From positions 1-42,322 of the forward strand of contig JAFWZX010000024.1 in NCBI GenBank assembly GCA_017517275.1: a stretch of 42,322 nucleotides of DNA, given 5' to 3'. Position 1 is the stretch's first letter, and each line of letters opens with the position of its first letter. Of this stretch, positions 34,973 to 42,322 are shown piece by piece. The notes below the pieces were generated by a model. The model saw nothing but the letters and a program-made list of their open reading frames with translations. It had not been told where the DNA came from and searched no databases. The translations under genes were made by a program, and so were the position numbers. This DNA comes from Clostridia bacterium. GTDB lineage: Bacteria > Bacillota > Clostridia > UBA1212 > UBA1255.

Positions 34973-35996
34973 ATATTTCCCCTAATACCTCAGCCAAAAG
35001 CTTTGCAGTTGCTTCTGCTTCAGATGTTAAATTACCGTCAAATCCTATCTCCACCAGTAGTGAATTCGGTGCCACGTTCTGGTTATAAGGATTCCTTCTT
35101 AAACTAATATTATCAACAATTCCCGGAACCTTGTCGTTCATTTTTTTTGCCACCAACATGGCAAGCTTCATATTGTCGCGCCAATTTGGATTAACACTCT
35201 CATCATGTTGTCCGTCATATCCCCAGGTCATACCTACTAAAAATGAAATCGGCGCATAATTTGTATTATTATAACTGACTATCGGTCCGTATTTTTCTTT
35301 AGTAACGTCAATTGCATTCCTATGTACGTCAACGATCAATCCAATATTTTCATATTGCTCCATCGCCTGATTAAGCATCGGCAGTGCATTTAGATAAGTA
35401 GCATCAGTACCTTGTGTTCTGTCAAATACTGTAGCATTCCTGATGACGTTAACAGAATAATTACTTTCGATAACGTTCTTCATAACGTCACCGATATAAA
35501 CAACATTGTTTTCGTTACCGTGTATCTCGTTTACATGGAGTTTTGTTTTATCCTCCGGCGTAGCACAGTACCCTTCAAGAGCATGAACGTGATAAATCAT
35601 GATTTTTTGATTTCGTTTAATTATAAGCGGCCGAGAAAAAACGTCGTCTATACTAACGTCTTCCGGGACATAATTATTAATAACCTCCAGAAAACCATAC
35701 TTAGTAACAGATTTGGCCTTTGGAATATATTTTTTCGTTAAATAGTTATAAGCAAGCCCGCCTACGTTATCTCCGTTAAAATATCTTGATTCAATAGAAT
35801 ATCCGTTATCCGTAAATGAAAATCTGAATAACTTATCTGCTCCGGTATCCGGACCTGCCGTTATATCTTCATGAAGGAAGATTGTGCTCTCGGGATTGTC
35901 AGAATCCGTGACGTTTGAATCCTTCCAGACAATAGCAACAAGTAATGCCAGAATAATAACAACAAGAATCAATGGTAACAGATAAGTTTTTTTCAT
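34965..35996 (-). CDS. spoIIP: Stage II sporulation protein P (SpoIIP)
   Basis: A 343-residue membrane-anchored cell-wall hydrolase for engulfment during sporulation. It works with SpoIID and SpoIIM at the septum. One N-terminal membrane segment lies at about residues 4-22. The amidase domain shows [12 protein letters not shown] (usually YHTH-type), [24 protein letters not shown] and [12 protein letters not shown]. These are SpoIIP motifs with the zinc-binding His and Glu positions. The ATG at 35996 is chosen because GGAGG lies six bases upstream, two bases past the stop of the preceding gene. The first motif reads YHVH rather than the commoner THTH-like form. Its presence indicates a spore former. 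Confidence 0.9.
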   Translation of the reverse strand: MKKTYLLPLILVVIILALLVAIVWKDSNVTDSDNPESTIFLHEDITAGPDTGADKLFRFSFTDNGYSIESRYFNGDNVGGLAYNYLTKKYIPKAKSVTKYGFLEVINNYVPEDVSIDDVFSRPLIIKRNQKIMIYHVHALEGYCATPEDKTKLHVNEIHGNENNVVYIGDVMKNVIESNYSVNVIRNATVFDRTQGTDATYLNALPMLNQAMEQYENIGLIVDVHRNAIDVTKEKYGPIVSYNNTNYAPISFLVGMTWGYDGQHDESVNPNWRDNMKLAMLVAKKMNDKVPGIVDNISLRRNPYNQNVAPNSLLVEIGFDGNLTSEAEATAKLLAEVLGEIYG

Positions 35997-35997
35997 A

Positions 35998-38900
35998 TTA
36001 TTCCTCCATATTATCAAAGGCTGCAGAAAGCATCAATCTGATTCTGTTTAGCTGATTTACCTCACTGGCGCCGGGATCATAGTCCACTGCAACAATATTG
36101 GCCTTCGGATATTGTCTTCTTAATTCCTTAATCATACCTTTACCTGTTACATGGTTAGGAAGACACGCAAAAGGCTGCATGCAAACAATATTTGAAGCAC
36201 CGCTATGAATCAATTCTAACATTTCTGCCGTCAAAAACCAGCCCTCACCTGTATTATTCGATAGAGATAATACACTCTCGGCAAGCTCTGCCAGTTCGTA
36301 TATTGAAGAAGGAGGTGAAAAGCGCTTACTCTTACTTAAATATTTTCTCAAAGGTTTGCGATAATGCTCCATATATGAAATAACTATACGGGCTATTTTC
36401 TCCGAACTGCGTTTCCCTTTAAGGCGCTTACGCTTCTCAATAGGTGAATAAGCACAATAGAAGAAAAAGTCAAGCAAATCAGGCATAACAGCCTCAGCGC
36501 CTTCCGATTCCACAATATCAACAACGTTATTGTTAGCTGTCGGATGGAATTTTACAAGAATCTCTCCTACTAATCCAACTTTTGGCTTTACAATATCCTT
36601 AAGAGGTAAATTATCGAATTCTTCCACAATCGACTTAACAGTATTGTCATACAACCGTGAAGAAGAACAAGATAAAACGTCTTTACACTTCTCATTCCAT
36701 TTTTCATACAACTTATCTGCAGAACCGGCTTCAAGTTCATAAGGTCTTGTCCTATACAAAACTCTCATAAACAAATCACCGAAAGCAAGTGCTTTTATTG
36801 CAGAATTTATCATAGACACAGTAGGCTTAAAGCCCGGATTACTCTCAAGGCCCGAAACACTTAAAGATATTACAGGAATATGACCAAGCCCCATATCTTT
36901 AAGAGCTTTTCTGATGAAAGCAATATAGTTTGTAGCTCTGCAGCCGCCACCTGTTTGAGTAATCAACAATGCAACCTTATTTAAATCATATTTTCCTGAT
37001 TTTAATGCTTCTACAAATTGACCAACTACGATAATAGACGGGAAACATGCGTCATTATTAACATATTTCAATCCCCAATCAATCGCTTTTCTGTCATTCG
37101 AAGGCAAAACTTCAAGATTATAACCGTGATGCCTAAAGACATGCTGTACAAGGTCGAAATGTATCGGTGACATTTGAGGAGCTAAGATTGTATAATCCTT
37201 CCTCATCTGCTGAGTAAATACCACTTTAGGAAAGCTGTATGGTTTCTTTTCACCGATTTTACTGTCTTTATAATCTCTGTTTTCCAATGCCGCCTTAAGA
37301 GAACGTACTCTTATTCTTATCGCACCCAAATTACTTCCTTCATCAATTTTGAAGCAAGTATATATACGATTTGATGACTTGAGTATCTCTTCTACCTGAT
37401 CCGTGGTAACCGCATCCAAACCACATCCAAAGGAGTTTAGCTGTATCATATCGATACAAGGATCTACTTTGATATAATCGGCAGCCCTATATAACCGTGA
37501 ATGATATGCCCATTGATTTACAACTCTTATTGGAGTCTCTAAGTCTCCTAAATGAGATATGGAGTCTTCTGTAAGAACAGCAAAATCATATTTTGTAAGT
37601 AGCTCAGGTATTCCGTGATTAATCTCCGGATCCAGATGATAAGGTCTTCCTGCAAGACAAATAATATGATAATTATGCTCTTTTGCAAATCTAATAATCT
37701 TCTGTGCTTCAGCTCTGATATCCTCTTTGAAAAGATCAAATTCTTCATATGCGACATTCACGGCCTCACGTACTTGAGCCTTAGAAATATCATATTGAGA
37801 AAACTCTTCATACAGTCTCTCAACCATGGCCTTCTTGTCATAAAGCGGCAAAAAAGGATGCATAAAATTAATATTCTCTTCTTTTATTCTGTCAACGTTA
37901 ACACTGATGACCTCCGGATACGAAGTAACAATAGGACAATTATAATGATTATCAGCTTTTTTATCCTCTTTTATTTCATACGGAATAGATGGATAGAAAA
38001 TGTTTTTTACACCCTTATCCAACAAGTTTATAATGTGTCCGTGAACAAGTTTTCCCGGATAACACACAGATTCGCTTGGAATGGTCTCAATCCCTAAATT
38101 ATATATATCTTTAGAACTGGAATCAGATAACACTACCTTATATCCGAGCTTGGTAAAAAAGGTAAACCAGAAAGGATAATTCTCGTACATATTAAGCACA
38201 CGAGGAATTCCGATCGTTCCCCTGTACGCTTTTTCATCAGAAAGCGGCTTATAATAATCAAATAATCTTGTATATTTATACTTAAACAAATTAAGATCTT
38301 CAACTTCCTTTATCCCGTCTGATTCTTTTAAAGATCCTCTTTCACATCTGTTACCGGTGATAAAGCGAGAACCGTTCGAGAAGCAGTTAATTGTAAGCAG
38401 ACAATTATTTGTACATTTACCGCAACGAACACGTTTAATATCACATGATATCTTATCAGTATCTTCCTTGCCAAGTAATGTAGTCTTGTATTCAGGATTT
38501 TCAAGGAATTTACGATGCGCTATAAGCGAACAACCATATGCTCCCATTAAACCTGCAATGTCCGGTCTTACAGCTTGCCGTTCCGACACTATTTCGAAGC
38601 ATCTCAATATTGCATCGTTTAAGAAAGTACCGCCTTGAACAATCAGCTTCTCGCCCATTTCTTCAGGCGTTTTAATCTTTATTACTTTTGTAAGCGCATT
38701 TTTAATAACAGAAAAAGATAAGCCTGCAGATATATCGGCAACACTTGCTCCTTCTTTTTGTGCTTGCTTTACACGTGAATTCATGAAAACGGTACATCTT
38801 GAACCAAGATCCACAGGACTCTTTGACTTCATAGCTTCGCCTGCAAAAGTAGATACATCCAGACTTAATGAGGTTGCAAAGGCTTCAATAAAGGAGCCAC

Positions 38901-40269
38901 AGCCTGATGAGCATGCTTCATTTAGCATAATGCTCTGTATTACACCGTTCTTAATCTTGAGGCACTTCATATCCTGACCGCCTATATCAAGAATAAAATC
39001 AACACCGGGTAAAAATTTCTCTGCTGCAGTATAATGTGCGATTGTCTCAATCTCGCCGAAATCAACACCGAGAGCAGTTTTTATAAGACCTTCTCCGTAG
39101 CCGGTAACACAGGAATATGCAATCTTTGCGTCAGCAGGAATAATGGAATAAATATCTCTTAAAATTTTCGCAGCTGATTCAAATGGATTTCCAAAGTTAC
39201 TTCCGTACCATGAATACAAAATCTCATCATTTTCACCGATAACCGTTGCTTTCGTTGTAGTTGATCCGGCATCAATACCAAGATAGCAGTTTCCCTTATA
39301 CGTGCCAAGGTCACCTCGCTGCGCTTTGGCTTTTGAATGACGATCTTTAAACTCATTATATTCATTATCGTCATTGAAAAGCGGAGTAAGCCTGCCGACT
39401 TCTGTCTCATGTTGCGTAAATACGTTACCTAAATTATTAATAACGTCTGATACATTATATACTTTGATAGTATTTTCATATCCTTTGCGTCCCTGTGATA
39501 CAAAAGCTGCACCAAGAGCAACAAAAAGGTGTGAATTGTTAGGGAAAATTAACGTTTCATCAGTTAGTCCCAGAGTCTCGATAAATCTTGCTCTTAGTTC
39601 AGACAGATAATTAAGAGGACCTCCCAAAAGAGCCACCTTACCTGTTATGCGTCTGCCGCAGGCAAGTCCACTAATTGTTTGATTTACAACCGACTGGAAT
39701 ACGGAAGCTGCTATATCCTCTTTGGAAGCACCTTCGTTAAGAAGCGGCTGAATATCAGTCTTTGCAAATACGCCGCATCTTGCCGCAATCGGATAAATAA
39801 TCTTGTGTCTTGAAGCATAATCATTTAATCCTTGTGCATCGGTCTTGAGTAAGATTGCCATCTGATCGATAAAAGCACCTGTACCGCCTGCGCAGGTGCC
39901 ATTCATTCTCTGTTCTACAGGATTAGAGAAAAACGTAATCTTTGCATCTTCTCCGCCAAGTTCAATTGCAACATCAGTATCCGGTATTAATTTTGTAACG
40001 GCGTGAGTAGAGGCAACAACTTCCTGAACAAATGGCAAATTCAACCATTCTGAAACTAACATTCCGCCTGATCCTGTAATGGTAAAAGTAGCCTCGCAAT
40101 CTTTATACATAGCAAGAGCTTCGTTCATTACATCATATATTGTTTTTCTAATATCAGAATAATGCCTTTGATACTTGTTATATAAAATATTGCCGTCTTT
40201 GTCTATAATAACAACTTTAACAGTTGTAGATCCTACGTCAAGGCCTACAGCCAAAGTTCCGTACTGCAT
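35998..40269 (-). CDS. Acyl-CoA dehydratase activase-like protein (two ASKHA domains plus DUF2229-type region)
   Basis: A 1423-residue protein of the BcrAD/BadFG (2-hydroxyacyl-CoA dehydratase activase) family. Two ASKHA ATPase domains are visible: residues 1-300 (VGLDVGSTTVKVVII, CAGGTGAFIDQM) and about 325-600 (YLGIDAGSTTTKATVIG, NEACSSGCGSFIEAFA). A cysteine cluster at about 617-660 (RCGKCTNNCLLTINC) follows. The remainder is DUF2229/HgdB-like, with NSFGCGLDAVTTDQ, TQTGGGCRATNY and MQPFACLPNHVTGKG. The long fused form is widespread in Clostridia, and its substrate is unknown. It sits 23 bases after aspS and its stop lies one base before the spoIIP start, so it is embedded in a core operon. 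Confidence 0.87.
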   Translation of the reverse strand: MQYGTLAVGLDVGSTTVKVVIIDKDGNILYNKYQRHYSDIRKTIYDVMNEALAMYKDCEATFTITGSGGMLVSEWLNLPFVQEVVASTHAVTKLIPDTDVAIELGGEDAKITFFSNPVEQRMNGTCAGGTGAFIDQMAILLKTDAQGLNDYASRHKIIYPIAARCGVFAKTDIQPLLNEGASKEDIAASVFQSVVNQTISGLACGRRITGKVALLGGPLNYLSELRARFIETLGLTDETLIFPNNSHLFVALGAAFVSQGRKGYENTIKVYNVSDVINNLGNVFTQHETEVGRLTPLFNDDNEYNEFKDRHSKAKAQRGDLGTYKGNCYLGIDAGSTTTKATVIGENDEILYSWYGSNFGNPFESAAKILRDIYSIIPADAKIAYSCVTGYGEGLIKTALGVDFGEIETIAHYTAAEKFLPGVDFILDIGGQDMKCLKIKNGVIQSIMLNEACSSGCGSFIEAFATSLSLDVSTFAGEAMKSKSPVDLGSRCTVFMNSRVKQAQKEGASVADISAGLSFSVIKNALTKVIKIKTPEEMGEKLIVQGGTFLNDAILRCFEIVSERQAVRPDIAGLMGAYGCSLIAHRKFLENPEYKTTLLGKEDTDKISCDIKRVRCGKCTNNCLLTINCFSNGSRFITGNRCERGSLKESDGIKEVEDLNLFKYKYTRLFDYYKPLSDEKAYRGTIGIPRVLNMYENYPFWFTFFTKLGYKVVLSDSSSKDIYNLGIETIPSESVCYPGKLVHGHIINLLDKGVKNIFYPSIPYEIKEDKKADNHYNCPIVTSYPEVISVNVDRIKEENINFMHPFLPLYDKKAMVERLYEEFSQYDISKAQVREAVNVAYEEFDLFKEDIRAEAQKIIRFAKEHNYHIICLAGRPYHLDPEINHGIPELLTKYDFAVLTEDSISHLGDLETPIRVVNQWAYHSRLYRAADYIKVDPCIDMIQLNSFGCGLDAVTTDQVEEILKSSNRIYTCFKIDEGSNLGAIRIRVRSLKAALENRDYKDSKIGEKKPYSFPKVVFTQQMRKDYTILAPQMSPIHFDLVQHVFRHHGYNLEVLPSNDRKAIDWGLKYVNNDACFPSIIVVGQFVEALKSGKYDLNKVALLITQTGGGCRATNYIAFIRKALKDMGLGHIPVISLSVSGLESNPGFKPTVSMINSAIKALAFGDLFMRVLYRTRPYELEAGSADKLYEKWNEKCKDVLSCSSSRLYDNTVKSIVEEFDNLPLKDIVKPKVGLVGEILVKFHPTANNNVVDIVESEGAEAVMPDLLDFFFYCAYSPIEKRKRLKGKRSSEKIARIVISYMEHYRKPLRKYLSKSKRFSPPSSIYELAELAESVLSLSNNTGEGWFLTAEMLELIHSGASNIVCMQPFACLPNHVTGKGMIKELRRQYPKANIVAVDYDPGASEVNQLNRIRLMLSAAFDNMEE

Positions 40270-40292
40270 TCAATCTTCCCTTTCTGATAAAA

Positions 40293-42092
40293 CTATTCAG
40301 CGTCTGTAAAGTCCTCTTTATTAATTGATATATGTAAATCCTTTACTTGAATATCATCTACAAAATCAGGCGCTCCCGACATAAGACATGATGCATTCTG
40401 AACTTTCGGGAAGGCAATTGTGTCTCTAATATTAGACGCTCCTGCCATAAGCATACAAAGTCTATCAAGACCATATGCCATACCGCCATGAGGAGGTGTG
40501 CCGTATTTAAAAGCTTCAATAAGGAATCCAAATCTCTCTGATACGTCCTCATCTGAAAGGCCGAGAGCTTTAAACATTCTGCTTTGAAGTTCACTGTCAT
40601 GTATTCTTATGCTACCGCCGCCCAGCTCATATCCATTGAGTACAATATCATATGCCTTTGCACGAACTTCACCGGGAGCTGATTCGATTTTATCAATATC
40701 CTGTTCCATCGGCGACGTGAAAGGATGGTGAACGGCAACATATCTGTTTTCTTCTTCTGAAAACTCAAATTGAGGAAATTCTGTAATCCATAAAAAAGCA
40801 AATTCATTTTGAGGAATCAAACCGAGCTTATTTGCAAGTTCGCATCTTAATGCTCCTAAAACGGTGTATACGACGCTTTTTTTGCCGGAGACAATACAAA
40901 TCAAATCGCCCGCTTTCGCCTGACATTCAGCGATTACAGCGCTAATCTCATTAGACGTGAGAACCTTGCCTAATGAAGATCTAATTTCATTATTTTCACC
41001 AACAACTATCCAAGCAAGTCCGCTACCGCCGTGTGTCTTTACAAACTCTCCTAACTTGTCTATCTCTTTTCTGGAATAATGACCGGCCGGGAAGCACACT
41101 GCTTTAACAGCACCGCCGCTTGCAATAGATTCGCTGAAAACTTTAAAGCTGCAGCCTGACAAAGTATCAGCAAGGTCAATAAGCTCATATCCAAATCTAA
41201 CGTCAGGCTTGTCAGAACCGTATTTTTCCATTGCATCTGCATATGACATGCGCATAAAAGGAGCTTTGAGTTCAACACCGAGTACTTCTTTGAACACTCT
41301 TACAATAAAGCCTTCATTAATTGCAATAACGTCGTCAATATCAACGAATGACATTTCAAGATCAATTTGAGTAAATTCAGGTTGGCGATCTGCACGAAGA
41401 TCCTCGTCACGGAAACATTTTGCAATCTGCATATATCTATCAAAACCTGCTACCATAAGTAGCTGCTTAAATATTTGCGGTGACTGAGGAAGTGCGTAAA
41501 ATTTGGAAGGATGCACGCGACTTGGAACAAGATAATCTCTTGCGCCTTCGGGTGTACTCTTCGTAAGAATCGGAGTCTCTACTTCAATAAAGCCGTTTTC
41601 ATCATAGTAGTCTCTGGCAATCTTTGCGATTTTATGACGCATGAGAATCACGTTTTGCATAGACGGACGTCTCAAATCAAGATATCTGTACTTGAGGCGG
41701 TTGACATCACTTATATTAGCTTTATCTTCAATGTGAAAAGGAGGAAGCTTTGATTCGTTAAGTATAACGACTTTCGTTACCTTAACCTCAATCTCTCCTG
41801 TCTTCATATCTTTATTAACATCTGCTTCATTACGAGCACAAACAAGTCCTTCAACAGCTAAGACATATTCATTCTTAACTCCTGCAGCAAGTTCAAAAAG
41901 CTCTTTATCAGTTTCTTCGTTGAAAAACAGTTGGATTCGTCCTGTTCTGTCACGGAGCCAAATAAACATAAGTCCTCCAAGATTACGAACTTTTGCAACC
42001 CAACCTGTAAGAACTACAGTCTGACCTACGTTTACCTTTGTAACCTCGCCGCAGTAATTTGTTCTTTTTATACCATTCATGAACTGTGCCAT
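40293..42092 (-). CDS. aspS: Aspartyl-tRNA synthetase
   Basis: A 599-residue bacterial-type class II synthetase, at the usual length. The N-terminal OB-fold (VVLTGWVAKVRNLGGLMFIW) binds the anticodon. Motif 2 is FRDEDLRADRQPEFTQID, the GAD insertion lies around residues 290-420, and motif 3 is GLDRL in GMAYGLDRLCMLMAG. The ATG at 42092 has GGAAGG six bases upstream; a GTG three codons earlier lies inside that site. Without gatCAB genes in the window I cannot say whether it also charges tRNA-Asn. It is the first gene of a five-gene core operon. The leader before it is too short for a T-box. Confidence 0.96.
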   Translation of the reverse strand: MAQFMNGIKRTNYCGEVTKVNVGQTVVLTGWVAKVRNLGGLMFIWLRDRTGRIQLFFNEETDKELFELAAGVKNEYVLAVEGLVCARNEADVNKDMKTGEIEVKVTKVVILNESKLPPFHIEDKANISDVNRLKYRYLDLRRPSMQNVILMRHKIAKIARDYYDENGFIEVETPILTKSTPEGARDYLVPSRVHPSKFYALPQSPQIFKQLLMVAGFDRYMQIAKCFRDEDLRADRQPEFTQIDLEMSFVDIDDVIAINEGFIVRVFKEVLGVELKAPFMRMSYADAMEKYGSDKPDVRFGYELIDLADTLSGCSFKVFSESIASGGAVKAVCFPAGHYSRKEIDKLGEFVKTHGGSGLAWIVVGENNEIRSSLGKVLTSNEISAVIAECQAKAGDLICIVSGKKSVVYTVLGALRCELANKLGLIPQNEFAFLWITEFPQFEFSEEENRYVAVHHPFTSPMEQDIDKIESAPGEVRAKAYDIVLNGYELGGGSIRIHDSELQSRMFKALGLSDEDVSERFGFLIEAFKYGTPPHGGMAYGLDRLCMLMAGASNIRDTIAFPKVQNASCLMSGAPDFVDDIQVKDLHISINKEDFTDAE

Positions 42093-42126
42093 GAGAAACA
42101 CCTTCCTTGTTTATTTTAACTTATCT

Positions 42127-42155
42127 ATTTTAATTCAGACAAAGATTTATGTCAA
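42127..42155 (-). promoter_or_regulatory. Promoter for the aspS-spoIIP-lepA-hemW operon
   Basis: Perfect -35 TTGACA, 17 bp, TAAAAT on the minus strand, with a leader of about 28 bases to the ATG. The strength suits a housekeeping operon. Confidence 0.8.
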
Positions 42156-42196
42156 TTTTTTTAGTAAAAATAGCGGCGGTGTTGTAAGCCATTTAT

Positions 42197-42233
42197 GATA
42201 ATGTCCTACTAAACCACAAGGGAAAATGTCCCA
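42197..42233 (+). repeat. Two 12-bp direct repeats 25 bp apart upstream of the right-edge gene
   Basis: GATAATGTCCTA (42197) and GAAAATGTCCCA (42222) match at 10 of 12 bases. Multiple short subterminal repeats are found at the ends of several insertion sequences, and the following gene start may be a transposase. A regulator site is an alternative. Confidence 0.45.
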
Positions 42234-42250
42234 ACTGTGATATCATACTT

Positions 42251-42266
42251 CCATCTATATAGATGG
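42251..42266. promoter_or_regulatory. Perfect 16-bp palindrome upstream of the right-edge gene
   Basis: CCATCTATATAGATGG is perfectly self-complementary and lies 32 bases before the ATG at 42299. It could be an operator or a hairpin in the 5' leader that limits translation of a transposase. Both are inferred. Confidence 0.5.
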
Positions 42267-42298
42267 AGGCGATTTTTATCAGAAAGGTAGAACTTAAC

Positions 42299-42322
42299 AT
42301 GAATGAACAAATCAAATATGAA
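42299..42322 (+). CDS. Right-edge gene start, possibly an insertion-sequence transposase (partial)
   Basis: Eight codons, MNEQIKYE, are visible, preceded by AGAAAGG at a proper distance. Some ISNCY/IS1202-like transposases begin in a similar way with a helix-turn-helix domain. The upstream direct repeats and palindrome also fit a mobile element. Eight residues are far too few to be sure, so treat this as an unidentified rightward gene. Confidence 0.4.

Noticed and set aside
42093..42126. T-box leader for aspS
   Set aside because: The promoter leaves only about 30 bases of leader, with no T-box sequence or specifier structure.
1..42322. CRISPR arrays, rRNA or tRNA genes
   Set aside because: I saw no regularly spaced repeats of CRISPR form and no tRNA or rRNA signature in the intergenic gaps, which are nearly all short.

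Overview
The window is low-GC, gene-dense DNA with clostridial gene families and strong AGGAGG-type ribosome binding sites. A SpoIIP gene in the order spoIIP-lepA-hemW, as in Bacillus and Clostridia, points to a spore-forming member of class Clostridia. Anaerobic features (radical SAM and 4Fe-4S proteins, a 2-hydroxyacyl-CoA dehydratase activase) and abundant BspA-like, InlB-like and Cna-like surface domains suggest an anaerobe living with a host. I cannot name the genus.

Region A (1-3450) is richer in GC by eye and accessory. A leftward operon encodes a TetR-type regulator, a SipW-type signal peptidase and the first 27 codons of a SipW-dependent (TasA/camelysin-like) exported protein. Next to it is a tyrosine recombinase gene flanked by two 26-bp inverted repeats (1637-1662 and 3091-3116; 25 of 26 bases match). 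Each repeat is a dyad with an asymmetric 5-bp centre. A near-consensus promoter (TTGCAA, 17 bp, extended -10 TAAAAT) lies just inside the left repeat and fires out towards tetR-sipW-tasA. A strong hairpin terminator lies just inside the right repeat. This is the layout of a self-encoded invertible ON/OFF promoter switch for a TasA-like surface protein system, and it is the most interesting object in the window. A possible leader attenuator and a TetR operator follow the promoter. A decayed IS21 istA relic abuts the outer side of the right repeat.

Region B (3590-6930) holds an orphan AAA ATPase/DUF4143 gene with a very good promoter and three 33-bp-spaced TTGAAAAGT repeats, then a two-gene operon for a HAD phosphatase and an S66 LD-carboxypeptidase-like protein.

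Region C (6946-22547, leftward) looks like one eight-gene operon: a 2393-residue membrane-anchored subtilase with leucine-rich repeats, an InlB-repeat lipoprotein, an unusually long peptide-binding lipoprotein, OppB, OppC, OppD, OppF and a small membrane protein. The logic resembles the lactococcal PrtP plus Opp system: cut protein outside, then import peptides.

Region D (22718-31974) is an extracytoplasmic thiol-redox neighbourhood. Rightward are a CD1871A-type membrane protein and a NapH-like 4Fe-4S membrane protein fused to a TlpA thioredoxin domain. Leftward are four related lipoproteins, two with TlpA-like CxxC domains and two that share an unrecognised domain with the core NSVDGPL. A GH32 fructosidase gene lies between them.

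Region E (32046-42092, leftward) is a core operon: aspS, a 1423-residue acyl-CoA dehydratase activase-like protein, spoIIP, lepA and hemW. The last bases (42299-42322) begin another rightward gene behind repeats and a perfect palindrome, possibly an insertion sequence.
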